A stretch of DNA of 50,760 nt from contig DIPH01000042.1 of NCBI GenBank assembly GCA_002424045.1, forward strand, positions 68,213 to 118,972, in the 5' to 3' direction. The notes under the pieces were generated by a model that worked only from the letters and a program-made list of their open reading frames with translations, had not been told where the DNA came from and made no database searches. This stretch comes from Firmicutes bacterium UBA5493. Lineage in GTDB: Bacteria; Bacillota; Limnochordia; Darwinibacteriales; Darwinibacteriaceae. Positions 25,728-32,859 of the stretch are shown piece after piece (positions within the stretch are counted from its first letter, which is position 1; every line of letters starts with the position of its first letter). A program made the translations under genes and the position numbers.

Positions 25728-27179
25728 ATGCTTCCGTTTTTGATTATCTTTATTCCTATCATCGGTGGCTTGGTGGTTTATATTGCGAACATGAGTGACC
25801 GTGTTAGGGATGGCTTTGTCTTGGCCGTTACGGCACTTACGGGACTCTTGGGCTTGTCTTTGTATTCGTATCTACAAGATACGGGTGTTGTGCTTTTAGA
25901 GTATTCTAAGATACTGCATCCCTTTGGAGTATCGTTTCGCATAGACTGGCTCAGTGCCGTTTTGGTGACGATTGCTTGTAGCATCTGGCTCTTGGTTACC
26001 ATCTATTCCTTTGATTATGCCAAGACGATGCACAACGTCAAACGCTATCATACCTTTACGCTCATTACCTTTGGGGCGACCTTAGGTACACTGCTTGCAG
26101 GCGATTTATTGACGCTCTTCTTGTTCTTTGAGCTCATGAGCTTTGCTTCCTATGTATTGGTGATTCAAGAAGGCGATGCCAAAGCACTTAGAGCTGGTTT
26201 CCTTTATTTAATCATGACCATCGGCGGAGGTCTCGCCCTGCTTTTTGGAATTCTAGGGGTTTATACCATCACAGGAACAGTCGTCTTCACGGCGGGTGGT
26301 TTCTTAGCGTCGAATTCTACCTTATCCCTGGTTTCCTTTATTGGCTTTTTGATCGGATTTGGTGTAAAGGCTGGGATGTTTCCTCTGCATGTGTGGCTTC
26401 CAGAGGCCCACCCCGTGGCGCCTTCGCCTTCGAGTGCGCTGCTTTCCGGGATCATGTTGAAAATCGGTGCCTTTGGCCTCTTGCGTGTGATTTTCAATAT
26501 CTATGAGTTCCACTTTTTGAGAGAAGCGGGTTGGATCAACATGCTTCTGGTGGGAGCAGTTCTGACCATCCTACTGGGTTCGGTTTTTGCCATTATGCAA
26601 ACCAATCTAAAACGCCGCTTGGCATACTCTAGTGTGGCCCAAATGGGCTATATTCTCCTGGGTATGGCACTCCTCTCTGAGCAGGCCCTTGTGGGAGATA
26701 TTTTCCACATTTTCACCCATGCTATCATGAAGTCCTGTCTGTTCTTAATATCTGGAACCTTGATCATGTTGACGGGGAAAACGGAAATCGATGACTTTAA
26801 GGGGATCGGGAAGAGGATGCCAATCTCCATGATCTGTTTCACTATGGCTTCTTTGTCCATGATTGGAATTCCGCCCTTTAATGGGTTCTTAAGTAAGTGG
26901 TATTTGGGGTTGGGTGCTCTAGAGGTGAATCGGCCGCTCTGTGCCATCGTCCTTTTAATTTCCAGCTTGCTAAATGCCGTCTACTACTTGCCAATTATCA
27001 TCAACGCCTTCTTTAAGAAGGAAGAACATGATTTTTCCAAGATCAAAGAGCCGTCTTATGGGATGTTAGTTCCGGTCGTGATTCTAGCAGTGGCTACAGT
27101 TCTGTTTGATCTCCTGCCCGTGAACGTTCTACTCAATCTTTCCGAAGTAACGGCCGCGACCTTATTTGGGGGACTTTAG
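25728..27179 (+). CDS. Orphan proton/cation antiporter-like membrane subunit (MrpD/NuoN family)
   Basis: A polytopic membrane protein with about 14 hydrophobic segments of the proton-conducting family found in complex I, Mrp antiporters and membrane hydrogenases. The family's key residues are visible: the Glu in LLTLFLFFELMS, the Lys in GFGVKAGMFPLH, and HVWLPEAHPVAPSPSSALLSG. No other Mrp, Nuo or hydrogenase subunit is adjacent, which is unusual because these subunits work in complexes. ATG 25728 follows AAGGAGTGGG. The 3' end overlaps the convergent nth gene by 4 bases. Confidence 0.85.
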   Translation: MLPFLIIFIPIIGGLVVYIANMSDRVRDGFVLAVTALTGLLGLSLYSYLQDTGVVLLEYSKILHPFGVSFRIDWLSAVLVTIACSIWLLVTIYSFDYAKTMHNVKRYHTFTLITFGATLGTLLAGDLLTLFLFFELMSFASYVLVIQEGDAKALRAGFLYLIMTIGGGLALLFGILGVYTITGTVVFTAGGFLASNSTLSLVSFIGFLIGFGVKAGMFPLHVWLPEAHPVAPSPSSALLSGIMLKIGAFGLLRVIFNIYEFHFLREAGWINMLLVGAVLTILLGSVFAIMQTNLKRRLAYSSVAQMGYILLGMALLSEQALVGDIFHIFTHAIMKSCLFLISGTLIMLTGKTEIDDFKGIGKRMPISMICFTMASLSMIGIPPFNGFLSKWYLGLGALEVNRPLCAIVLLISSLLNAVYYLPIIINAFFKKEEHDFSKIKEPSYGMLVPVVILAVATVLFDLLPVNVLLNLSEVTAATLFGGL

Positions 27180-27796
27180 GACGAGCTGTCTTGAAAATAG
27201 GAGCAGTGGGGTCGAAGTGGACACTGATCGCACAGGGGTTTACGAGCTTTGCATAGGGCACGCCCGTGTAGGATAAGCCAGTGATGCGCATCGATCCAGT
27301 ACTTTTCGGGTATGGCTTCCATGAGCTGTAGCTCCGTCTGATAAGGATTTAATGCATGGGCGAGTCCAATGCGGTTGGCCACCCTAAACACATGGGTGTC
27401 CACTGCAATGGCGGGGATTTGAAAAGCGTTCGCCAAGACGACGCTTGCGGTTTTGCGGCCCACACCAGGGAGAGCTTCTAGCTCTTCTCTGGTTCGGGGG
27501 ACTTCACCGCCATGCTTTTCTACCAGGATTTTGGCTGTGTTAATTAGATTGCGGGTCTTCGTCTGCCACAGACCCGCACTCTTGACAAGGGTAGCAACGT
27601 CATCGAAAGATGCGTTGGCCAAGTCTAAGGCCGTGGGGAAAGCGGGAAAGAGGTCTTGGGTGATTATATTGACCCTTTCGTCTGTACATTGTGCCGAGAG
27701 GATGGTGGCTACGAGAAGCTCGAAGGGATTTTCATGATTAAGTGCCGTGACAGCCTCAGGGTACATTGATTGTAATAGGGATAGTACTTCTAACAT
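27176..27796 (-). CDS. nth: Endonuclease III
   Basis: A DNA glycosylase/AP lyase that removes oxidised pyrimidines. The helix-hairpin-helix LPGVGRKTASVVLA carries the catalytic Lys115, and Asp133 is in AVDTHVFRV. The 4Fe-4S cluster ligands Cys182, Cys189, Cys192 and Cys198 have the canonical 6-2-5 spacing. The length of 206 residues is typical. It is followed upstream on the same strand, at 12 bases, by the phosphoesterase gene. Confidence 0.95.
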   Translation of the reverse strand: MLEVLSLLQSMYPEAVTALNHENPFELLVATILSAQCTDERVNIITQDLFPAFPTALDLANASFDDVATLVKSAGLWQTKTRNLINTAKILVEKHGGEVPRTREELEALPGVGRKTASVVLANAFQIPAIAVDTHVFRVANRIGLAHALNPYQTELQLMEAIPEKYWIDAHHWLILHGRALCKARKPLCDQCPLRPHCSYFQDSSS

Positions 27797-27807
27797 CCAG
27801 TTTCACC

Positions 27808-28416
27808 TCATGTGTGCTGGTCAATTTCTAAGATGTGAAATCCATAGCCATTGATCACTGTGGTGTCGTTGACAATGTCGATCCGGTTTTGCTTAAGGCC
27901 GTAGCTTAGATGGGTATGACCATGAATGAAATAGCGGGGTTTGTACTTATGAATGATCCTGGAGAAGGTTAAGAACCCTTTGTGACATTGATCTTCGGCA
28001 TCGTGGACGCCAAACGGGGGCGCGTGAGTAAGGACAATGTCGATTTTGCGCCCTAGCAAGAATCTCCATGCCATTTTTCTCCAAATCGCCTTCATTTGAC
28101 GCTCTGTATATTGAATAGCGGACTGGTGCTGGTGGAACATGGCCCCTTCAAAGCCTATAATGGTGAGGCCTCTAAAGTTGATGACTTGGCCATGGATGTT
28201 CCGTGCGCACTCCGGTGGATCACCATCGTGCTTGTCATCATGGTTACCCCTTACATAATAGAGTGGGGCATTAAATACCGACGTAAGGTAGGTTAGGTAC
28301 CAAGTGGGCAAATCACCTGCTGAGAGAATTGCATCAATGGAATCAGGAAAGCGGTCACGTCGGAAATGGTCATATAATTGTGGATCAACCGTGTCACCAA
28401 CAATCAAAAATTTCAA
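27808..28416 (-). CDS. Metallophosphoesterase
   Basis: A calcineurin-like phosphoesterase. The dimetal motifs are GDTVD at the start, SAGDLP, VRGNHDDK, LTHAPPFG and HGHTH. The first motif has Val where the usual DxH has His, a variation I believe also occurs in related clostridial proteins. The TTG at 28416 gives the usual MKFLIVGD start and lies behind GGGGGG. A second in-frame TTG at 28476 would overlap the upstream stop as TTGA and add 20 residues. The substrate cannot be told. Confidence 0.83.
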   Translation of the reverse strand: MKFLIVGDTVDPQLYDHFRRDRFPDSIDAILSAGDLPTWYLTYLTSVFNAPLYYVRGNHDDKHDGDPPECARNIHGQVINFRGLTIIGFEGAMFHQHQSAIQYTERQMKAIWRKMAWRFLLGRKIDIVLTHAPPFGVHDAEDQCHKGFLTFSRIIHKYKPRYFIHGHTHLSYGLKQNRIDIVNDTTVINGYGFHILEIDQHT

Positions 28417-28472
28417 ACTAGATCCCCCCACATCCCCAATCAAAGGCAGGTACAGTTCTCCAAAGGGTTTCT

Positions 28473-28793
28473 TCAAGACTTCTCTGCAAGACGTGCGTTT
28501 TCTTCCCGGGCTACAAGGCGTTTTTTCTCCACCTCAGCCATGATTTTCTCTTCTAGGGTCACGCCTGCCATCCGTTCCAAAAATCCCGGCGGGTGGAGGG
28601 TAGAACTATAACGCTCAGGTGCTTTATACCAGACGCCTTTAGGGCCGTCAACGGCTTCTACTTTGGCGTAATCATCGATGAGTGTCACCCGAATTCCCCA
28701 TTGGTCACCAGGGGCGATTTCCAGATATACGGCAGACTTATCAGTGGGTCTACTCCAAGTGCCCTGGGTTAACTCTTTTAGCAATGGCCTCAT
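28473..28793 (-). CDS. Hypothetical protein, 106 residues
   Basis: Not recognised. It has no signal peptide or membrane segment. The N-terminal part looks like a small beta domain (VYLEIAPGDQWGIRVTLIDDY). The last 35 residues are a charged helix, likely coiled-coil (LEEKIMAEVEKKRLVAREENARLAEK). It lies upstream of the phosphoesterase and nth on the same strand, so the three may be one operon. The coding reading is supported by the compact layout and the absence of a competing frame. Confidence 0.6.
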   Translation of the reverse strand: MRPLLKELTQGTWSRPTDKSAVYLEIAPGDQWGIRVTLIDDYAKVEAVDGPKGVWYKAPERYSSTLHPPGFLERMAGVTLEEKIMAEVEKKRLVAREENARLAEKS

Positions 28794-28856
28794 CCTTTCC
28801 CACTGTAAGTATTACACATTTGAGCGCCAAATCCTAGTTAGAATCGGGGTGTGGAT

Positions 28857-29330
28857 ATGTTGGTAGTGTTAATCCTATGTATCTTTTTAGGGTCGAATTG
28901 CTCGAATTATGCCGTGGTGGAGGCGGCAGAGGCACCTTCTATGCACTTTACAGTGGCTGAATGGGCCTACGAAGTGTGGGGTGAGGGTGACTATGATCCC
29001 AACCCCACAGGTGAGTTTGCCAGGGGCGAGAGGGGATATGCCTATTTGGAGATAGCCGATTTTGGCATAGGGGAACGTGATCAGTTGTTTTTCTTGCAGC
29101 TCGATGTGGATGTGGCTCTAGAAACCAAGAATGGACTACGGCTCTTTTATGAGAAGGATGTGCTGGAATTGGAAGAATACTATCTAGAGCCGCCAGAGAG
29201 CACGTGGTTTTACATCTATGTAGACATTCCCTGGTGGGCGCCGAGAGGTAGTTATGTGACAGTGATTACGGTACGGGATGGGGTCGCCGAGCTGTCTCTA
29301 GAGGAAAAAAGGGAAATTACGGTACGATAA
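28857..29330 (+). CDS. Hypothetical exported protein
   Basis: Not recognised. The signal peptide is short (MLVVLILCIFLGSNCSNYAVVEAAEA) and could end at AEA or at a lipobox-like GSNC. The mature part of about 130 residues is acidic and rich in aromatics, with WAYEVWGEGDYDPNP, GYAYLEIADFG and FYIYVDIPWWAPRG, suggesting a beta-sandwich. ATG 28857 has GGGGTG close upstream; GTG 28851 is also possible. It lies upstream of rex with an 81-base gap holding the candidate Rex site. Confidence 0.6.
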   Translation: MLVVLILCIFLGSNCSNYAVVEAAEAPSMHFTVAEWAYEVWGEGDYDPNPTGEFARGERGYAYLEIADFGIGERDQLFFLQLDVDVALETKNGLRLFYEKDVLELEEYYLEPPESTWFYIYVDIPWWAPRGSYVTVITVRDGVAELSLEEKREITVR

Positions 29331-29336
29331 TTTGTC

Positions 29337-29354
29337 TTGTGAAAAAGGATACAA
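29337..29354. promoter_or_regulatory. Candidate Rex operator upstream of rex
   Basis: TTGTGAAAAAGGATACAA has a perfect left half of the Rex consensus (TTGTGAA-N4-TTCACAA) and the ACAA of the right half at the right spacing. A second imperfect TTGT...AACAA pair is at 29362-29378, with a spacer one base short. Both are in the rex upstream region. Confidence 0.35.
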
Positions 29355-29411
29355 GGTCTTTTTGTCGAATACTAACAAGATCAAGTAAACCTATTTTCAA
29401 GGAGGAGTACG

Positions 29412-30077
29412 ATGACGTTACGAGGGAGGAAGAAGGGGGAAACAGTTCCTCAAGGAGTTGTAGTTCGCTTACCCGTGTACTTTCGCTATCTGGCAGAATT
29501 GGAGGCAGCAGGTGCTGAGAGAATCTCTTCTGCCCAATTAGGAGAAGCATTGGACTTTACCGCCGCCCAAATCCGTTCTGACCTGAGCTATTTTGGCTCC
29601 TTTGGCCAGCAGGGGTATGGTTATAATGTGACAGATCTTCTCGATCAAGTAAAGCAAATTTTAGGAATCACAAGGGATTATTCCATTGTTTTGGTTGGTG
29701 CAGGCAATCTGGGAAAGGCTATTGGAAGTTATGAGTGGTTTCGTGATGAGGGCTTTCAAATTAAAGCCATTTTCGACATCGATCCCCACTTGATCGGAAA
29801 CTACCATGTAGGATGTATCATTCGCCCCTTAGATGAACTGACCGCGTACCTTGCAGAGAATCCTACGGATATTGGAATCATTGCCACTCCCAAGGATGCA
29901 GGACAGTCTGTGTGTGACTTGCTTGTAGAAGGTGGTGTAGGTAGCATCTGGAATTTTTCCCCAACCCACCTCAATGTTCCTGATGAGGTAATTGTGGAGG
30001 ATATGCATCTCACCGATAGTCTACTGCGCCTTGTTTTTCGTTTGAATGAGCAAAACCTGGGACAAGAACAAGCGTGA
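29412..30077 (+). CDS. rex: Redox-sensing transcriptional repressor Rex
   Basis: A dimeric repressor that senses the NADH/NAD ratio and controls fermentation and respiration genes. The winged-helix N-terminus (PQGVVVRLPVYFRYLAEL, ISSAQLGEAL, QIRSDLSYFGSFG) is followed by the Rossmann NADH domain (VLVGAGNLGKAIGSY) and the C-terminal swapped helix (DSLLRLVFRLNEQN). All family motifs are present. ATG follows CAAGGAGGAG. With Rnf in the window it suggests regulation of anaerobic electron flow. Confidence 0.95.
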   Translation: MTLRGRKKGETVPQGVVVRLPVYFRYLAELEAAGAERISSAQLGEALDFTAAQIRSDLSYFGSFGQQGYGYNVTDLLDQVKQILGITRDYSIVLVGAGNLGKAIGSYEWFRDEGFQIKAIFDIDPHLIGNYHVGCIIRPLDELTAYLAENPTDIGIIATPKDAGQSVCDLLVEGGVGSIWNFSPTHLNVPDEVIVEDMHLTDSLLRLVFRLNEQNLGQEQA

Positions 30078-30114
30078 ATTATGACCAGATCATAAAACTG
30101 GTTGGCAGGAGATG

Positions 30115-30143
30115 TTGAAAATAGTGCATAATATCCTTACAAG
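30115..30143 (+). promoter_or_regulatory. Candidate promoter of fabI
   Basis: TTGAAA (30115-30120), a 17-base spacer and TACAAG (30138-30143). It lies 22 bases before the GTG start. The match is moderate. Confidence 0.35.
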
Positions 30144-30165
30144 AACAAGTTGAAGAGGTGTTTGT

Positions 30166-30936
30166 GTGTTACTACGAGGAAAGCGTATAGCTATTTTTAA
30201 CGTCGCCAATAAACGCAGTATTGCGTGGTCCATTGCCAAGTCCATGGATGCCCAGGGGGCCATTCTCATTTTGGGCTACCAAAATGAGCGCACGAGATCT
30301 GCAGTTAAAGAGCTGTCTAAGGAGTTGACATCGGAACCTGCGGCCATTTTGCCCTGCGATGTGTCTTTTCCCGAGCAGATCGAACAGGTGCAAGATAGCA
30401 TTCGAGAACGGGCCGGTACCATTCACGGGCTGGTCCATTCTCTAGCCTTTGCGCCAAGGGAGTCTCTGCAAAATGCCTATCTTTTTACAGAAAGGGAGCA
30501 CTTCTTATCGGCCCTAGAAATCAGCACCTACTCACTTGTGGCTTTAGCTAGGGCGTTAACCCCGGTTTTCAGTGACAAGGCCAGCATTACCACGTTGACG
30601 TACTTAGGGGCCGAAAAGGTAATGCCTAGCTACAACGTGATGGGTGTAGCCAAGGCCGCTTTGGAGGCAAGTGTTCGATACCTAGCCCATGATCTCGGAC
30701 CTGCGGGAGTGAGGGTGAATGCCATCTCTGCGGGGCCCATTAACACCGTTTCTGCTCGGGGTGTATCTGGATTCTTAGATATCTTAGAAGTACATGAAGA
30801 AAGGGCTCCCCTCAAGCGTACTGTGGAAGGAAGAGAAGTGGGGGATACCGCCACATTCTTAGCAAGTGATCTGGCCAGCGGCATCACGGGGGAAGTCATC
30901 TATGTGGACACAGGCTACAATATTATGGGATTCTAG
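30166..30936 (+). CDS. fabI: Enoyl-[acyl-carrier-protein] reductase FabI
   Basis: Reduces the trans-2-enoyl-ACP in the last step of fatty acid elongation with NADH. It is a short-chain dehydrogenase fold with the FabI-type N-terminus (GKRIAIFNVANKRSIAW), the first active Tyr in TTLTYLGAEK, and the second in the Y-x6-K motif YNVMGVAK. LAHDLGPAGVRVNAISAGPI and ITGEVIYVDTGYNIMG are typical. GTG 30166 follows GAAGAGGTG. It is a stand-alone gene with its own terminator, away from accDA. Confidence 0.93.
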   Translation: MLLRGKRIAIFNVANKRSIAWSIAKSMDAQGAILILGYQNERTRSAVKELSKELTSEPAAILPCDVSFPEQIEQVQDSIRERAGTIHGLVHSLAFAPRESLQNAYLFTEREHFLSALEISTYSLVALARALTPVFSDKASITTLTYLGAEKVMPSYNVMGVAKAALEASVRYLAHDLGPAGVRVNAISAGPINTVSARGVSGFLDILEVHEERAPLKRTVEGREVGDTATFLASDLASGITGEVIYVDTGYNIMGF

Positions 30937-30948
30937 TAGTCCAAACGC

Positions 30949-30981
30949 AAAAAGCACTCGGCCTTTGCTGAGTGCTTTTTT
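30949..30981 (+). terminator. Rho-independent terminator of fabI
   Basis: AAAAAGCACTC and GAGTGCTTTTTT form an 11-base-pair stem with an internal GC pair and a small loop, followed by the T run. It lies 13 bases after the fabI stop. Confidence 0.9.
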
Positions 30982-31069
30982 GGCGGGCATGTTGGTGACA
31001 CTACTTCGTAAGTGCTTTATCTAAAGCGTCGCGGACAAGCCGTCAAGCCGTTTCACCCTCTTTAAATAT

Positions 31070-31330
31070 TTACTCAGAGACGGTTTCCCAGTACGTCATA
31101 GTTGTGACCATGACCACATCGTGGCCTTCTGAGAGGTTCTTTTGAAAAAGGTGCCTCAGGGCGGTCCACACTTCATCGGACTCTCCTGCTATGGTTGTAT
31201 TTAGCGATGTATTACCAAGTTGAAGATCGTAATCTAGGGCATGCTCGTCCAAGAATTGTGTGGATAGCCCCTGTAAGTTGGCGATTTTTTCTTGCCCCAC
31301 AGGATACAAAGAAACTTGTACTTTGATCAT
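31070..31330 (-). CDS. Thiamine-binding protein (YkoF/MTH1187 family)
   Basis: An 86-residue ferredoxin-like alpha-beta protein of the MTH1187/YkoF group, which binds thiamine or its pyrimidine part. It begins IKVQVSLYPVGQE, has the mid segment LQLGNTSLNTTIAGESDEVW, and ends with VVMVTTMTYWE. No thiamine transport genes and no TPP riboswitch are near. Its ribosome binding site AGGAGGTG is locked in a 15-base-pair hairpin at 31336-31374, so translation may be regulated. Confidence 0.8.
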   Translation of the reverse strand: MIKVQVSLYPVGQEKIANLQGLSTQFLDEHALDYDLQLGNTSLNTTIAGESDEVWTALRHLFQKNLSEGHDVVMVTTMTYWETVSE

Positions 31331-31335
31331 AGAAA

Positions 31336-31374
31336 CCTACACCTCCTGAGACTAGTATGCTCAGAAGGTGTAGG
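31336..31374 (-). promoter_or_regulatory. 15-bp hairpin enclosing a ribosome binding site
   Basis: On the minus strand CCTACACCTTCTGAG and CTCAGGAGGTGTAGG pair fully (one G-U) around a 9-base loop. The 3' arm contains AGGAGGTG of the thiamine-binding-type gene. It also follows the LysM gene stop by 10 bases, with only a short TTTCT after it, so it may double as a weak terminator. Confidence 0.65.
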
Positions 31375-31384
31375 CTTCACTCGC

Positions 31385-32326
31385 TTAACGGTTCGGTACG
31401 CAGACTGTTTGCCCAGGGAAAATTTCGTTGGGATTTGGGATCTGCGGATTGGCTCTAATCAACGCATCGAGGGAAACGCCAAACTTTCTTGCAATACTCC
31501 ACATACTATCACCTGGCCTTACAGTGTAGGCGAAGGTTCCCGGCGGGCATGGACCTGGAGGTGGTTTGCTCCCAGGTACACAGACAATTTGCCCCGGGAA
31601 GATCAGACTAGGATTTGGAATCTGTGGATTTGCAGCAATTAGGGCATCGAGGGAGACGCCAAACTTTCTTGCAATACTCCACATACTATCTCCCGGCTGT
31701 ACCGTGTAGGCGAAGGTTCCCGGAGGGCATGGACCCGGTGGTGTGGTTCGTGGCACGCAGACAATTTGCCCCGGGAAAATCAAGGCGGGATTAGGAATTT
31801 GTGGATTTGCAGCAATTAGGGCATCGAGGGAGACGCCGAACTTATTGGCAATGCTCCACATCGAATCTCCAGGTTGCACCGTGTAGGGAAATGTCCCTGG
31901 TGGGCATGGACCCGGCGGTGCTGAAATGGGTACGCAGACTGTTTGACCTGGAACGAGTCTCGATGGATCAGGAATTTGTGGGTTGGCGTCTATGAGTTCT
32001 TGGAGAGGTACCCCAAACCTTCGGGCTATGCTGAACATGGTATCTCCCGGTTGTACAATGTATGCGAATGTTCCTGTGGGACAGGTTACCCTGGGAATGC
32101 ATACAATCTGTCCAGGGCGTATCTGGCTTGGATCAGGAGTCTGTGGGTTGGCTTGGACGAGAGCATCTAGACTGACGCCAAATTGGCGGGCGATACTAAA
32201 GAATGTATCCCCTGGCCGCACAACATAAGGGGTTGTATTGGGTCCACAAACCTGAGCCGGTTCAACATCGGCTTGAATCTCTGGCTGCTGTTCCTTATCA
32301 TTATGAAGTTGACCGTCTTTTTCCAA
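31385..32326 (-). CDS. Five-LysM repeat protein, spore-coat/SafA-like
   Basis: A protein made of five LysM domains joined by Pro/Gly/Cys linkers, with a short acidic N-terminus and no signal peptide. Each unit runs from (Y)TVQPGDSMWSIA through GVSLDALI.ANPQIP to PGQIVCVP, then a linker PPGPCPPGTF. The two Cys per repeat could form disulfides, as in spore coat proteins. LysM binds N-acetylglucosamine chains of peptidoglycan or cortex. TTG 32326 lies behind AAAGGAGG; an upstream TTG at 32350 would run through that site. The last three repeats are nearly identical. Confidence 0.87.
   Translation of the reverse strand: MEKDGQLHNDKEQQPEIQADVEPAQVCGPNTTPYVVRPGDTFFSIARQFGVSLDALVQANPQTPDPSQIRPGQIVCIPRVTCPTGTFAYIVQPGDTMFSIARRFGVPLQELIDANPQIPDPSRLVPGQTVCVPISAPPGPCPPGTFPYTVQPGDSMWSIANKFGVSLDALIAANPQIPNPALIFPGQIVCVPRTTPPGPCPPGTFAYTVQPGDSMWSIARKFGVSLDALIAANPQIPNPSLIFPGQIVCVPGSKPPPGPCPPGTFAYTVRPGDSMWSIARKFGVSLDALIRANPQIPNPNEIFPGQTVCVPNR
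31390..32240. repeat. Tandem coding repeats of the LysM gene
   Basis: Equivalent points recur at 31481, 31661, 31838, 32015 and 32180, giving periods of about 180, 177, 177 and 165 bases. The copies nearest the 3' end of the gene are the most alike, suggesting recent duplication or gene conversion. Confidence 0.85.
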
Positions 32327-32429
32327 AGTGAATCCTCCTTTACGAATCAATACCGCAAGGACTATGGTCTACATAATCCTCGTTTACGGTTCATTTCAAC
32401 ATATGAGATGAAAGGAGGATGTGTTACTC

Positions 32430-32458
32430 TTGACTTCGGGAAAAAGCTGTGCTAAAGT
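32430..32458 (+). promoter_or_regulatory. Promoter of tRNA-Asn
   Basis: TTGACT (32430-32435), a 17-base spacer and TAAAGT (32453-32458). The tRNA begins 12 bases after the -10. Confidence 0.75.
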
Positions 32459-32469
32459 GATGTTAATGG

Positions 32470-32544
<75 letters not shown>

Positions 32545-32552
32545 TCTTGAAG

Positions 32553-32580
32553 GCGATCAGGTAAACCTGGTCGCTTTCTC
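32553..32580 (+). terminator. Terminator after tRNA-Asn
   Basis: GCGATCAGG and CCTGGTCGC form 9 pairs (one G-T) around TAAA, followed by TTTCTC. Confidence 0.6.
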
Positions 32581-32595
32581 CAATTCACGATCAGA

Positions 32596-32631
32596 CTAAG
32601 CCCTTTAGATGTGTTGTTCTAAAGGGCTTAG
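32596..32631. repeat. Perfect 14-bp inverted repeat
   Basis: CTAAGCCCTTTAGA and TCTAAAGGGCTTAG flank the 8-base loop TGTGTTGT. No T run follows on either strand. It lies between tRNA-Asn and the end of the convergent PspC gene and may be a bidirectional transcript-end structure or a mobile-repeat remnant. Confidence 0.7.
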
Positions 32632-32660
32632 GAGCATGAAATAAGGGTGCTGGTTAATTG

Positions 32661-32843
32661 TTAAATGCCGTCTGGGATTACTACCCAACAGATTAAATAG
32701 GCCAGCAGCCCAGTGCCATAGACTAGGGCAAAAATGACCCAAATCAAGCGTATAATGGTGGGGTCCACATTGAGATATTCTGCGATACCTCCGCACACGC
32801 CACCAAGTTTCTTCTCCCTTGAACGATAGATCCGTTTTGGCAT
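32661..32843 (-). CDS. PspC domain protein
   Basis: A 60-residue membrane protein made of only a PspC domain. RSREKKLGGVCGGIAEYLNVD is the family signature, and one or two hydrophobic helices follow (IIRLIWVIFALVYGTGLLAYLICWVVIP). PspC-type proteins respond to envelope stress in other bacteria; here no other psp gene is nearby. It lies 16 bases after the stop of the dehydrogenase gene on the same strand, so it may be co-transcribed. Confidence 0.9.
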   Translation of the reverse strand: MPKRIYRSREKKLGGVCGGIAEYLNVDPTIIRLIWVIFALVYGTGLLAYLICWVVIPDGI

Positions 32844-32859
32844 GTTTGTCTGTCCTCCT

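Noticed and set aside
31390..32240. Regular direct repeats as a possible CRISPR array
   Set aside because: The period is 165-180 bases, the repeats are coding LysM units and there are no short unique spacers.
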